Source: Favolaschia claudopus
Taxonomy: Eukaryota > Basidiomycota > Agaricomycetes > Agaricales > Mycenaceae
Length of the DNA: 64,000 nt
Direction: 5' to 3'
NCBI GenBank assembly: GCA_037176885.1
Contig: JAWWNJ010000025.1
Location: forward strand, 1,612,001-1,676,000
Within the stretch, counting starts at the first letter, position 1. Each line of letters opens with the position of its first letter. Shown piece by piece: positions 33,620 through 43,729 of this stretch. The notes under the pieces were generated by a model. That model was given only the letters and a program-made list of their open reading frames with translations, had not been told where the DNA came from and made no database searches. A program made the translations under genes and the position numbers.

Positions 33620-33671
33620 CAGCGTTCCGGACAAGGAAGAGTTGATTTGATCTAGCTTGTCCGCTACTCTC
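33620..33671. promoter_or_regulatory. 52-bp divergent promoter of the PDI and CTK2 genes
   Basis: Start codons of the PDI gene (33619, minus) and CTK2 (33672, plus) are only 52 bp apart, so the core promoters must overlap the 5' ends of both genes. The frame of CTK2 stays open to 33657, but the first ATG is at 33672. Confidence 0.55.
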
Positions 33672-35073
33672 ATGCAGTCTCCGCCAACACCCCATTCGTC
33701 GTCAAAATACCACCACCCGTACTTCACCCCAGCAGAGGTCGAATATCTCTCCATAAAACAACGCGGAAAGCTCTCGGTTACCCAGGAAGACCGCGTTCGT
33801 CAGAACGCATGCGCATTTCTTGAATCCCTCGGCGCGCGTATTGGGTTGTGGGTTCTCCCAGTCTACAATTCTTCGGTTCTGAATAATAACTCGCACTCGA
33901 GCCAGTCCAAGGCGGACGGTTGCAACGGCCCAAAATCTATACCACCGCTTCCATCTCTTCTTTCCGCGCAAGGACTTCAATTATGTCGTGCGACTCGTTT
34001 TTCGTATCCTTCTGACACACACCTCAATGGTTTCTATGTAGGACGTCTCCCTTGCATCCTTATACGTCTCCACAAAGATGCACGACACGCTCAAGAAACC
34101 TCGTGAACTGCTCGCCGTCTCATATGCCATCCGTTACCCGGACCTCGTCGCCAAGTCCAAGCATCCCGGTGGCGAAATCGACATCGACAGTATGGATCAG
34201 CAAATCGTAGAACGAGACCGCCAGCGGCTTTTGTCTATCGAACGCCTGCTTCTTGAAACTGTGTGCTTCAATTTCACCTCCCGTATGCCATTCCCATACG
34301 TGATAAAGCTCGGAAAGACCTTCGGCGGTAGGATTTTCTGATCGTGCATACATGCATTGTCTAAAATCATTGAAGCAAGCAAGAAACTAACAAAACTCGC
34401 TTGGCGTCTAACCATTGACTGGTGGGCCGTTTTTTTTTGTTTCGCTTGGTCTTTCTCATTTACATAACCCAGCCATCGAACTCTCGTACCAATACAATAT
34501 CCTCCGCACATAGTTGCACTCGCTAATCTCTACGTCGCGGCGCTATTGTCCTCCTTTGAGCAACCCATAGCATCCGACCCGGGTACTCGTACTCCACACG
34601 AAATTGCAGCAATTCTTGGCAAGAACGGGGACTGGGAGTCAAAATACCAGGCTCAAGTTGACGATCTTGAAGGTCCTCCCTCTTTCTATATCCTTTCCGA
34701 CCTTTTATCACTCAACTTGATTCATACAGGAATCGCGCACACGATGCTCGATCTGTTGGTCCAAGGAGTGCAGATTGCGACCCTAAACAACACATCTCCT
34801 CGGACACCATCGTCGCCTTCACCGCATCCTTCGCCTCGCATGCCGCATCCCTTGATGGAGACGCTGGCTTCAAGTGTACCATACAATGCAGAACAGCTTA
34901 CCCGACTGAAAATTCAGATGCGGCAAACAGAGCACGAACCGCGTCCGCGACAGCCGCTCGGGAGCGCAGACCCCAGTGCATTGTATAGCGGTGACGACGT
35001 GGGTTTACTCGGCCGCAGTGAGGGCACTGTTAGATTTTTGTTTGGGCCTGCTGGTGCTGGGGACGATTTTTAG
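33672..35073 (+). CDS. CTK2: CTD kinase subunit beta, cyclin Ctk2
   Basis: Cyclin partner of the Ctk1 kinase that phosphorylates Ser2 of the RNA polymerase II CTD. Starts MQSPPTPHSSSKYHHPYFTP, then EVEYLSIKQRGKLSVTQEDRVRQNACAFLESLGARIG (cyclin box start). Next exons give KMHDTLKKPRELLAVSYAIRYPDL and ERDRQRLLSIERLLLETVCFNF, the helix pattern of C/K-type cyclins. After two introns come HIVALANLYVAALLSSFEQP and KYQAQVDDLE, then a Pro/Ser-rich tail ending FLFGPAGAGDDF at 35073. Six or seven exons. Confidence 0.85.
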
Positions 35074-35268
35074 TCCCGTAGTTGAATGCCATATGTAGCA
35101 TATTATTGTCTGCGTAGATTCCATGTACATGATATAGTATTCCACAGCTGTTCACAGCTAGGGATCTGTTAATCAGGCTTGAACTCGCTAAGGTATTCAT
35201 TCATTCATCCATGCGTTGAGCTGAAAGAGTTTCTTTACGTCTGATGGCATAGCAAGAGCAATAAAAAA

Positions 35269-37457
35269 TCATGTATTTTCAAAATTGATCAAGAAACCCG
35301 TCAAGTTCAATACAGGCAGCGCCTTCCACTCAGGCAGCCGAGCGCCTGGTATAGACAACAGATTTTCTACCGAATCAAGTTCCATCAACGGTAGCCGGAA
35401 TACGTCTTGCTTTTCCTTGGACACTTCCTTCACATGCGATCCGACCTCCAGATGATTCGTCGACAACGATATGAATCCTTCATAATTGGGGTAGAGCATC
35501 ACGTAGCCACGCAGATACACCAATTCGATGAAGTACTTCTTCCACGATTTCGTCCAGTTATTCGAGCGCACATTTGGGACCACGATTTGGTCGATTTCCA
35601 TGGTTGTTTCTGAAAGCCGATCCGCCAGATACGAATGAAACTCGCGCCAGTGCTCCGGGAAGTAAACGGCACCCCAACTGCATGGTATTTGGGACAGATA
35701 CGGAGTCGATGGCACGATGCCGTTCTCCGCGAAGATTCTTCGGGGATCGAACGCTCTCCTTCCTTCGGGATGTAACTCGATGTTCTTCTGCTGGTAGAGA
35801 CTGACCCCAAACAGTCGAAAAGTTTCGCCCGTAGATTCGCCATACCTGTACCGGAGAATGGCCATTTTGATCCAGGCATAGAAGAACGGAGAAAGCTCGA
35901 CATCGTCCTCCAGTAAGACCCCATAGCTGTGATTGGAATGAGGATACCAAGACTCCACTACCGCAGGCAGCAGTCCTCCGTGGATAACCCGCCGGTGCGT
36001 GAACATGGTGCCATGGTTCCACTGATATGCGTCAACGACCCGAATTGTTTCGAATTCCGACGACTGTTCCAAGTTCATCCGTAGGCTGACTGAATCGCCA
36101 AAATATCGTCCACGGCTTAGAGACGACAAGAGCCGCTCAAGCGAGCGAGTCCTGTTCTGCGTGATGATGCTGAGTTCTATTTGAGGTACGTGCCATCCTG
36201 TACGACAAGTCTTAGTCAGAGCATTATACAGATTATTGGAATCATACGCTGCCACTCCACCAATGAAAGAGAACCCATCCAATAGACGTAGGGTAGATCG
36301 TCGCGGGGGACGCGAACGATCACAAAACGGTCAATTTGCAGAAGTTGAGTAGCTGGCTCCTTCAGAGCAAAGATAACGTCTGGATTGCCATCAATCCGTT
36401 CAACCCAGTCAAGTATTGTCGTATGAACGAGTCGTGCAGTGGGATTCATGGCCTGGTAGGAGATATGACAGCCTGAGTCGTAGATTTCATGGTCGAGATC
36501 GGCGCTAGGTTCCGAGTACAGCAGAACTTTGACGGAGTGTCCGGAAGTCTGCAACCGACACATGAGTTTCACGAGGAGCCGCAAGTCACCGATGTTGGGC
36601 AGTAAAAAGAGAAAAAGACCCGCAGTAGTCGAAGAATGTTTTTGAGCCAGCGCAGAGAACGAAGAATGTCGAGGCTGATTACACCAGTCGAGATCAGGAT
36701 CTCCGTATCCTCGCACAACCCCTCCGTAACTAGTTTTGCGTGAATCTGAAACAGCGCGACCAAGCTCAGACCAGCTGCCGTGTATTTGGGAAACAAGGGA
36801 AGCGGGAAGCGCAAACGGAGGGAGAAGATATGAAGCCGGCCGCATCTCGCTTGACGGAGGGAGACACGACAGGTTATCGGAAGCTCCAGCAACGCCTCTT
36901 GGTCCAATCGGCACATCACCAAGTATGGGACAAAGGAGCATCCGGCGTGTGCGGTCGCTAAGACTTTTCATGTCGGTATCGTCAAGGAGGAGGAGCCATT
37001 TATAGGATAGTTGGGTAGCAGCTATGAGCACGCCAGCGCTCGGATTGCCGTTCCAAGAGTACAGAGAAACGCCAGGGCTGTATTCGCTGTCGGGTGCGGC
37101 GCGCAGGGTTTGGCGAATGGTGGTTCGTATTCGGGAGTGCAGGGACTCGGGGCAGACGATGAGAACTTGAGATACACAACTTGGCGGGCTGATGAGCAGG
37201 GATAGAGTATCGTTCAGAGTAGAAAGTGAGGCTAGGGTGACGGGAAGAACAGCAACTAAAGAGCCCGCTTCGACCACTGTGCCCGCTTTGAATAGATCGT
37301 CAAAACTTGTCAAGTTGAACTTGAAATCGCGGTTGCCAGAAGGAATTTCGTCAACTCGCTTCGTTGCGGGACGCTTCGATATGAAGATATAGCACGAGAG
37401 AAGAAAGGTCAGAAGGTAAGGTGCCTTGAAAAATATCCTTCTTCGTCCCCGCAACAT
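35269..37457 (-). CDS. glycosyltransferase-like type II membrane protein of uncertain family
   Basis: From 37457, MLRGRRRIFFKAPYLLTFLLSCYIFI is a short basic tail plus a single signal anchor, as in Golgi transferases. The large exon has LVAVLPVTLASLSTLNDTLSLL and LLLLDDTDMKSLSD, a GT-A-like beginning with an acidic motif. Exon 2 starts in phase 1 (QR|WHVPQIELSIITQNRTRSL) and has SYGVLLEDDVELSPFFYAWIK, SWGAVYFPEHWREF and NWTKSWKKYFIELVYLRGYVMLYPN, ending at 35269. Only one intron (GTATGA donor). I recognise a two-module layout, each with an Asp-Asp element, but cannot name donor or acceptor sugar. An in-frame upstream ATG at 37511 exists; the later one gives the cleaner anchor. Confidence 0.7.
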
Positions 37458-37758
37458 GGTCGCAGGAGCGAAAGATAATTGAACTTGACGTGACGTAACA
37501 AGGTCGCCCAAGTTCCCAATGCCATTCAGAACTCGAACTGCTCATTCCCCTCGAAGATGCATTCGACTTCGACCAAAAAATTAGATGACATGAATAAACT
37601 TGTACTGCGTAAGTGCCTGTAAATGTAATGCGTAGATCGTATAGCCTTAGGTTAGAGAGGGAAGCGCAGCTGCCAGATGTATGTACAGGGCCGCGGGCGA
37701 GATCCTATTTTGTTTTTCCATCCTAACTCGCTCTGTTGAAAGTCTAGAGAGGGCCCTA

Positions 37759-38991
37759 TTAGTTTGTTCTGATGGCAGCCTCTGCAAGAAGAAATAGAGA
37801 ATCGTCAAAAAAAAAAAGCCCAACAAGATAGGAGAAAAGGAAGACGAACTGAAGAACTCGTATGACAGCCAACATAGAGCGGTACTTGGCATGATTGTGA
37901 TCACACGAGGAGTGAGACCGCGAGCGTAACCCTTCAGACCGTCTTTTGCCCAAATGATACGCAATGCGTCCATCATGCCTCGAACGTTGCGAATTTCGGG
38001 GTCATGAGAGGTCCCTCTCGTCTGAAGGATGGTTTTCGCTACGTCCAAAGGCGTCGTAACGGCGGCGGCAACAGCGCCAGCAACAGCACCGGCCGTGATA
38101 TGCGTTCCTGGTGAATACTCGTGCTTGGGGTTCATGACACGTTTCAGCTGCTCATACACTGTGTATTGTATGGCGTTGAACGGTATTGAGATGGCAAGTG
38201 TTGTTGGGTATGAGACGTAGAATGCGCCGAGGCCCTCGTTTCGGAAAACGACCTTGGCGCAGGTATATACGGATCGGAATTCAGATTTGTGAACCTGCAT
38301 CCGCTGCTTGATGACTGTAAGTCAACATAGGTTCATTTGTGGGTGACAGAATGGTATATGCTAAACATATTGCACGCACCATCAAATGGATTCATTAACG
38401 CGTCCGCTGCGATGGTTGCAGACGCGCCAGCCAACGCTGGGACCTGTAAGAAAAGGTGCTTCGGCGAAAATACGGAGCACACTTACAAGTTGCTACCCAT
38501 TGCGAACCACCTCGATTTCCACCCGCCAGCTCTTTCACGGCTTCTAAAACACCAAAATGTACCGCGTGGGCGGGACCAGCTCCAAGAACAACGGACGAAA
38601 CACCCCTCCATAGTGCGCGCATGCCTTCGGTCGAAGAAATTCGAGTAAACGCCTGACCGACCCCAGTGTAGATTCCGGCCGGAGATGCAGAAAAAACTTG
38701 CATTCGAGTCTACGGTTGTGAGTTCATGCCTGAAAGTTTGTTGACTAGCCAGAGGGTGGTCTTACTTTGATACTATCGACGGGATACATAACCGCATGCT
38801 CAGATATACCTGCCTATAGAGCACTTGTATGGCATCTCAATCGAAACAAAAACGCGACTGACCAGTGCTCCTGCGAGCATATTCACCTACATATCAGGAG
38901 TTGAGAAGTGTATTGCAGAATAGAATGGTCTGGGCCTGACCGCAGTGCCAGCATTTGGCGGAAGCGCCTCGTAATCGACTTCGTCGGCCAT
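37759..38991 (-). CDS. MRS4: mitochondrial iron carrier (mitoferrin, Mrs3/4)
   Basis: Inner-membrane carrier that supplies iron for heme and Fe-S synthesis. Starts MADEVDYEALPPNAG at 38991. AGISEHAVMYPVDSIKTRMQV is the first carrier signature with the mitoferrin HAVMYPVDSIKTRMQ wording; ALMNPFDVIKQRMQVH is the second and TTPLDVAKTILQTRG the third. GLTPRVITIMPSTALCWLSYEFF leads into the last intron, which carries a T run, and the short last exon KAAIRTN ends at 37759. About seven exons. Neighbouring MIR1 (24.6 kb) and this gene are unrelated members of the same carrier superfamily. Confidence 0.94.
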
Positions 38992-39406
38992 ATCGTTTAG
39001 TCGCGTTTCTCAACGACGTGCCGGTCTAGCAGAGAAAGAAAAATCGAAGGTGGAGGGAAGAGACAAAGGACACTCGAGTACAACCGGCCTCAAACGGAAC
39101 GACTTGGAAGGTTCGCACACCGTAAAGCGGTGGGTTTTGAATGGCGAAGTACGTACATACGAACAAATACAAATTTACAAGGCACAGTACGCGTCGACAC
39201 GGCAGCCTTTCTTAGAGCATTAGTGCTGGTCTCTACATGATTTATGCTAAATATTACAGCGTTCGACAATAACCAGCAAGACGATCCATGCGAAGAAACA
39301 TGCTTCCGCTCGTCCGGGTTACTCGCCGGTCCGACTAAGGATCCAGAGCGGCGGTATAAAGATTCAATGAAAAGTATCACAGCCGTGTAACACACCGTGA
39401 AAAACA
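38992..39406. other. intergenic region, no gene seen
   Basis: 415 bp between the 3' end of SGF73 and the start of MRS4, both minus strand. It should contain the MRS4 promoter. A 149-codon minus frame (39090-39539) overlaps the SGF73 end in another frame and is not gene-like. Confidence 0.45.
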
Positions 39407-40558
39407 TCAACCTCTCCCAGCGAGGCTCAGAGAACCTCTCACTCCAATCCCCATGGCAAGATTGCCGTTGGAACTGCTGAGAGCGCCGACCAAGAGATCT
39501 CTGCAACACCTCAGCCTCTCCCTTCGTGGCACAAACCACGTCCCAGCGTCACAAGGAGCTGCCAAAGGCACGCTGATCATACCCTTGGTCGTCGCATCCC
39601 GTACCGCTTGCACCAACTCCTCCATCTCGGCTTCCGAGTCGATATCATCCAGATTCTCGTTATTGTCGTCCCCAACCGCCAGCCGAACAGCCGCTGCAGC
39701 AGATGCTTTCTTCCCAGCCTTCTTTGAGACGCCCGACTTCTTCAGCGAAGAGGGATCGACGCCAAGAGCGACGGCAGTCTCCTCAGCCAGCTTCTTCTTT
39801 TCCTGTTTCTCCTTCTCCTTCTTTTCCTTCTTCTCCGCTTTGGTTTCTTTCTTGACGGGTTCGACGAAATTAGGATTGTGCGCGCGTTGCCATTCTAGTA
39901 ACAGTTCGTCGTATTTGCGAGAGCGTCCTTCGACAGCACGTTTGGCACCCATGGAATGGGATTTGCAGGTGAGAGAACGAGAGCATGGTAGATTCTTGTC
40001 GTTTATCACACCGCATTGTTGGTCGAGATCGACGGGTCCCTTCATCCGCCCCTTTGTTACTTTCGTCGTTGGTTTGGCTTTCTTTTTGGGCGGCTGAGAG
40101 GGATCAGTGGGTTCCGGTGAAGCCTTGCGCTTCTTAGAACCTTTCTTGAGATCTGGCTTGTCTGTAAGGAACAAATTAGAATAGAAAAGGCACGACTTGC
40201 CCTCCACGTCCAGTCCTGCCTTGCCTTTCGCAGGTTTCTTTCCACCTGAACGAATAGTAGCACAAGTCACTGAGGCAACCAGCTAAGAATATTTTCAAAC
40301 GGAGAGAAGACTCTATCAACCTGCGTGTTCCGCCATAAAGCTGCGCAGGATGGGTTTGTCGCAATCTTTGCATTTGACGAGACCAATATCCGAAGTTGAG
40401 GTCAGTGGCTGGGAGCCAAAAAGCTTCATATCCCGGGCAGACAGCCATGAAGTCGGCGGTGAAGGCAGCGAGGCGGGATCCCCGGGCGGAGAGGCCGAAG
40501 GGAGGTCATCCCAGGACAACGGTGCAGCAGATTCAGCTGGTTTGAGTTTAAGTGGCAT
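39407..40558 (-). CDS. SGF73: SAGA complex DUB-module subunit Sgf73 (ataxin-7 family)
   Basis: Anchors the histone H2B deubiquitinase module in SAGA. Starts [20 protein letters not shown] at 40558. [23 protein letters not shown] is the N-terminal zinc finger, completed across an intron by CATIRSGG. The SCA7 domain reads [45 protein letters not shown] (positions about 40030-39890). A Lys/Glu coiled region and an acidic stretch ([16 protein letters not shown]) follow. It ends at 39407. Three exons. Confidence 0.92.
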
Positions 40559-40733
40559 TGGTCACGCTGTCACGGCCAAAGCACCGTTGCATCTCATTGC
40601 ATTCAGTCCCAGATACCACCAATCTCAGCCCGAACGATAGACTTTGGTGTACATAGCAAGTATTATAGATGATACAGTGGGTGCAATTTCTAATATGATT
40701 GCTGGCCCGATACTTGTACAGATGCTGAATGAA

Positions 40734-41334
40734 TCACAGATAGAAGTCGGGTTTGCGTGAATTAATGCCATATTCTGACAGTGCAGCGCTCAAGTCATCC
40801 ATAGTCAGTGCCGTTCGCGTCTTATCCTGAGACCGGATGAACAAAAAAGCAACGATTCGCAAATCAAAGCGAACCAACCTTATTCGAGTTGGGACCAGCG
40901 AACGGCTGGTTTGTCCGACTTCTGCCGCCTTGAGCATTGGTACGAATGCGAGCATGTTGGTACGCGTCCGCCGCAATGTCGGAGACAAACTTCTGCGCAG
41001 CGAGAGAAAGCAGACGTTTTCTGTAGACAGGAATGAGTGACGTTTGCAATATCTTTATGTGAATCGCGAACAAGCGGACGTCCTCGCATTCAAACCCGAC
41101 TCGTTGGAGGTAGTAGTCAGTAACCTCGTTCGGAATCTACCGCCAGGTTAAGTAACTTGAGTGCCGGAGAGCATTAATCGAACACACAAGGGGTTCATAG
41201 TCGTCGAGCATCAACATGAATTCAGCGAGAGTGCGATCTTTCCTGGCTTCTTCAGCGGCCTGGCGAGACTGCTGAGGACCCGAGTTATCTGAAGGCTGGC
41301 CAATAGGATAGGCAGGCTGCGAGGTAGAGCCCAT
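40734..41334 (-). CDS. TAF10: TFIID/SAGA subunit TAF10
   Basis: Histone-fold subunit shared by TFIID and SAGA. The first in-frame ATG is at 41334 ([16 protein letters not shown]); a stop lies further upstream in frame. [37 protein letters not shown] is the start of the histone fold. After a short intron, [26 protein letters not shown], then [31 protein letters not shown] to the stop at 40734. Four or five exons. SGF73, another SAGA subunit, is the next gene downstream, on the same strand. Confidence 0.94.
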
Positions 41335-41502
41335 GTCTTCGGCGTTGTCTACAGAGCAAGAGTTGCCGGCAATCACTGAATCAGCGGCAAGCGAGCTGCC
41401 TCAAAACGTGCACAAAGCTCGCTTAACTTTTTTCCGTTCAACCACCTACTTCCACTTGCTTCCTGTGAGTCTCTTCCCCCTCCTTCAACCTTCTACTTCA
41501 CC

Positions 41503-41596
41503 ATGATGTCTGAGGCATTTGGCTTTACGCGGGAGCGCACCCCGCACTGCAGAAACTTATCTCAGCTACCTTCGGGCACAAGCCCGCTTTTTCTGA
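41503..41596 (+). ncRNA. intronic box C/D-like snoRNA candidate with 25S antisense element, copy 1
   Basis: C box ATGATGT (41503-41509, consensus except the last base) and D box CTGA (41593-41596), 94 nt in all. GAGGCATTTGGCT (41512-41524), two nt after the C box, is perfectly antisense over 13 nt to the highly conserved 25S sequence AGCCAAATGCCTC next to the I-PpoI site. A GGGC...GCCC hairpin lies at about 41571-41584. No obvious terminal stem, and the D' box is degenerate. Confidence 0.65.
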
Positions 41597-41741
41597 TTCT
41601 TTTGTCCTCTTGCTCGTCTTTGCGTCTTGTCACTCTCGAGTTTTACTGACTGAATCCTCTTCCCCAGCCTCAGTATACGTGGATACCTGTGAGTTCCTTC
41701 ACCGTCTTCGTCCATCCTTCTTTCTACCTCCCTTCTCCGAC

Positions 41742-41835
41742 ATGATGTTTGAGGCATTTGGCTTTACGCAGGAGCGCACCCTGCACTGCAGAAATTTATC
41801 TCAGCTACCTTCGGGCTCATGCCCGCTACCTCTGA
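41742..41835 (+). ncRNA. intronic box C/D-like snoRNA candidate with 25S antisense element, copy 2
   Basis: Same 94-nt spacing as copy 1: ATGATGT at 41742-41748 and CTGA at 41832-41835. The 13-nt antisense stretch (41751-41763) is identical to copy 1, and differences between copies are mainly single C/T changes outside it. The apical hairpin is kept by changes confined to its loop (CACAAG versus CTCATG). Confidence 0.65.
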
Positions 41836-42056
41836 TCCCCTTCGTCTCTCTACTTGTTCGTTGCCTGCATGAACAATGTTTCTAACTGCTTTTCAGGATT
41901 GTAGATCCTGACTTCGTTGCTAGTAGCTCAGTACATGTATACGCATCGACCCAATTGTACGATTAAACCTTTGAATGAATTCTATCCTTCTTCTCCAGTC
42001 CACTCGCTCTCCTCCAAGTATATTATGCGTATACCCAACATGCATACCAGTCTAGA

Positions 42057-43622
42057 CTACGCCGTGGTCATCACGACATCCTCGTCTTTCACAGGTGGGC
42101 TACGTTCGGCGACCTCCATGGCGGTAAGAAGTGTCTCCATGTCTGGTGAAACCACGAATCGCTTGTTCACCTCTCCAAGAATTGTCAGTCGCTTTTCTGG
42201 GAGGTCGAGACAGACAGCATGCTGGAGGAACGAGGGCTGCGTCGCGGCAGTGACCTAGAATTCTCGTTTGGGATTCGTGAGTCCAGAGAGATTTTAGTCG
42301 GCTTACATCCAAAAGTATGCCATTGTGCAGACGCATTTTCACGGCGCCACTGCGGTAGACTTCGAGGGTTCCAATGAGACCGTCGATGACCGTTCTTTCG
42401 GGCTTTTTTGGGGGGGCGTCGGCGTCCGGAGGAGCAGTAGATCCTCGTGAAGAGTCCGGTGGTTTGACGTCGTCGGCGAAAGACACCCTCTTCGTGTTCG
42501 ATTCTGGAGGCGCTGCTTCTACCTCGTCGGGAATAGCAGCTGCAGGCGGCGAGAACACGGGAAATGGGCTAGGAAATTGAAAGAAGTAAAGTCTCTCTTC
42601 CCGCAAAGAGGGATCCTACAGAACATCAAGCTTCCGACTAAGAATACAACAAAGAGCGTACCTCATTTACGGGTTCTTGCTGTGAAAAATGTTCAATGAG
42701 ATCTTCGAACTCTTCCTCTTCCTCGCTCTCGCTCAGATCGAGTGCGTTCGCAGTATCTACGTCAGCAGCTGCATAAGAGAAAATCAGCACAAATTGAAAT
42801 GGGTTTAATCAAATGAACACCAACCAGCCGCTTCGATATTATCGACATCGACCGCCTCCTCTTTCTTTACTTTCCGTTTGGCATGGCGTCGCTCCTTCCT
42901 CAGACTTTCCGGAGCCATCCAATCCATTTGACGCACATCTTCCATGTCGATGATTTCAACGCCCTCGTCCGGTTCGGAGTAGACTTCTTCATCCTGCTCG
43001 GGCGGCTTTTCCTTCTCCTTGCCCTTCGAGTCATTATCTTTCTTTATGGAAGGTACAGCAACGCGGACGAGGCCCGCTCCGAGAGAAGCCTTGTCGGTCG
43101 TGGGTGCAGCGCTTGTAAAGTTTGACCGAGGAACAGATCGTCGGGCGTTGTTCCCTGACATGGCGGGGCCCATTGCAAACGGTCCGCTAGCCGTCATTTC
43201 CACTGCAGGACGAGGCCCCGCTCCGCGCCCGCGCCCTCTTCCATCTCCCCGTCCTCTCCCGCGGCCACGGCCACGGGACGACTCTTGGGGAATAGTAACA
43301 GGTGTAGGTTCCTGGCCGAGAGTTTAGGTGTGTTGCATCAAGTTGAACGAGAAAGGGATTACAGTTTTGACTTCTCTAGGGGAGGACACGACTCAGAGAC
43401 ACGTCCCCGGGACAGTTAGCGAGTACGCACTCAACCTTCTGCCGACGAGCAGGAAGAACGGGAGTAAACTTGAATTTCTGAGTGCCTTGGCGTGTAACGT
43501 CTGAGCTTTTCTTCGCAAGACTGCCAATGGCCTTGGACGAGCTGGCGCCAGAGCCTGACGCGTTGTCTGGCGATGGTGAGGCGGGGAATCCATCGATTTA
43601 CCTTGCAAAACTTACCGGACAT
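42057..43622 (-). CDS. RPC53: RNA polymerase III subunit RPC4 (C53)
   Basis: Subunit of the Pol III C37/C53 heterodimer acting in initiation and termination. Exon 1 is only ATGTCCG (43622-43616); exon 2 gives NASGSGASSSKAIGSLAKK and QGTQKFKFTPVLPARR. An RG-rich tract (GRGRGRGRGDGRGRGRG) follows, then KKDNDSKGKEKEKPPEQD and IIDMEDVRQMDWMAPESL. The C-terminal RPC4 domain has DGLIGTLEVYRSGAVKMRLHNGILLDVTAATQPSFLQHAV and LTILGEVNKRFVVSPDMETLL, ending at 42057. About eight exons. Divergent from XPT1. Confidence 0.92.
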
Positions 43623-43729
43623 GGACGCGATTTGAAGAGTCGAGCTCAAGACGCGACGTGCGATCAGCCATCAGTTTTTTTTGGCAAACCCATCTTCGCA
43701 ATCGATTGTCTGCTGCATCCCTTCAAAAA
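43623..43729. promoter_or_regulatory. 107-bp divergent promoter of RPC4 and XPT1
   Basis: Only 107 bp separate the two ATGs (43622 minus, 43730 plus). A T run at 43674-43681 and an A run just before the XPT1 ATG are the only visible features. Confidence 0.5.

Larger units (their letters stand above)
41400..41960 (+). ncRNA. non-coding host transcript with two snoRNA-bearing introns
   Basis: Divergent from TAF10. Splice signals define intron 1 at 41465-41667 (GTGAGTCT...TACTGACTGAATCCTCTTCCCCAG) and intron 2 at 41689-41896 (GTGAGTTCC...TTTCTAACTGCTTTTCAG), around a 21-nt exon (41668-41688). The exon before 41465 has no ATG in any frame for at least 85 nt, so the spliced RNA looks non-coding. 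Each intron carries one copy of the same 94-nt element. This is the layout of a snoRNA host gene. Ends are approximate; the 3' part may overlap the RPC4 3' UTR in antisense. Confidence 0.6.

Noticed and set aside
33657..33671. CTK2 start at 33657
   Set aside because: That position is TTG, not ATG. The first ATG in frame is 33672 and gives a family-like start.
39090..39539. 149-codon minus-strand frame overlapping the end of SGF73
   Set aside because: Out of frame with SGF73 in the overlap, with no domain or splice structure.
41335..41376. TAF10 start at 41376
   Set aside because: The codon is GTG. An in-frame stop lies further upstream and the first ATG is at 41334.
41503..41835. The 41.5-kb repeats as a duplicated small protein gene
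   Set aside because: The conserved part lies inside the introns, the exons lack an ATG, and differences do not follow codon positions.
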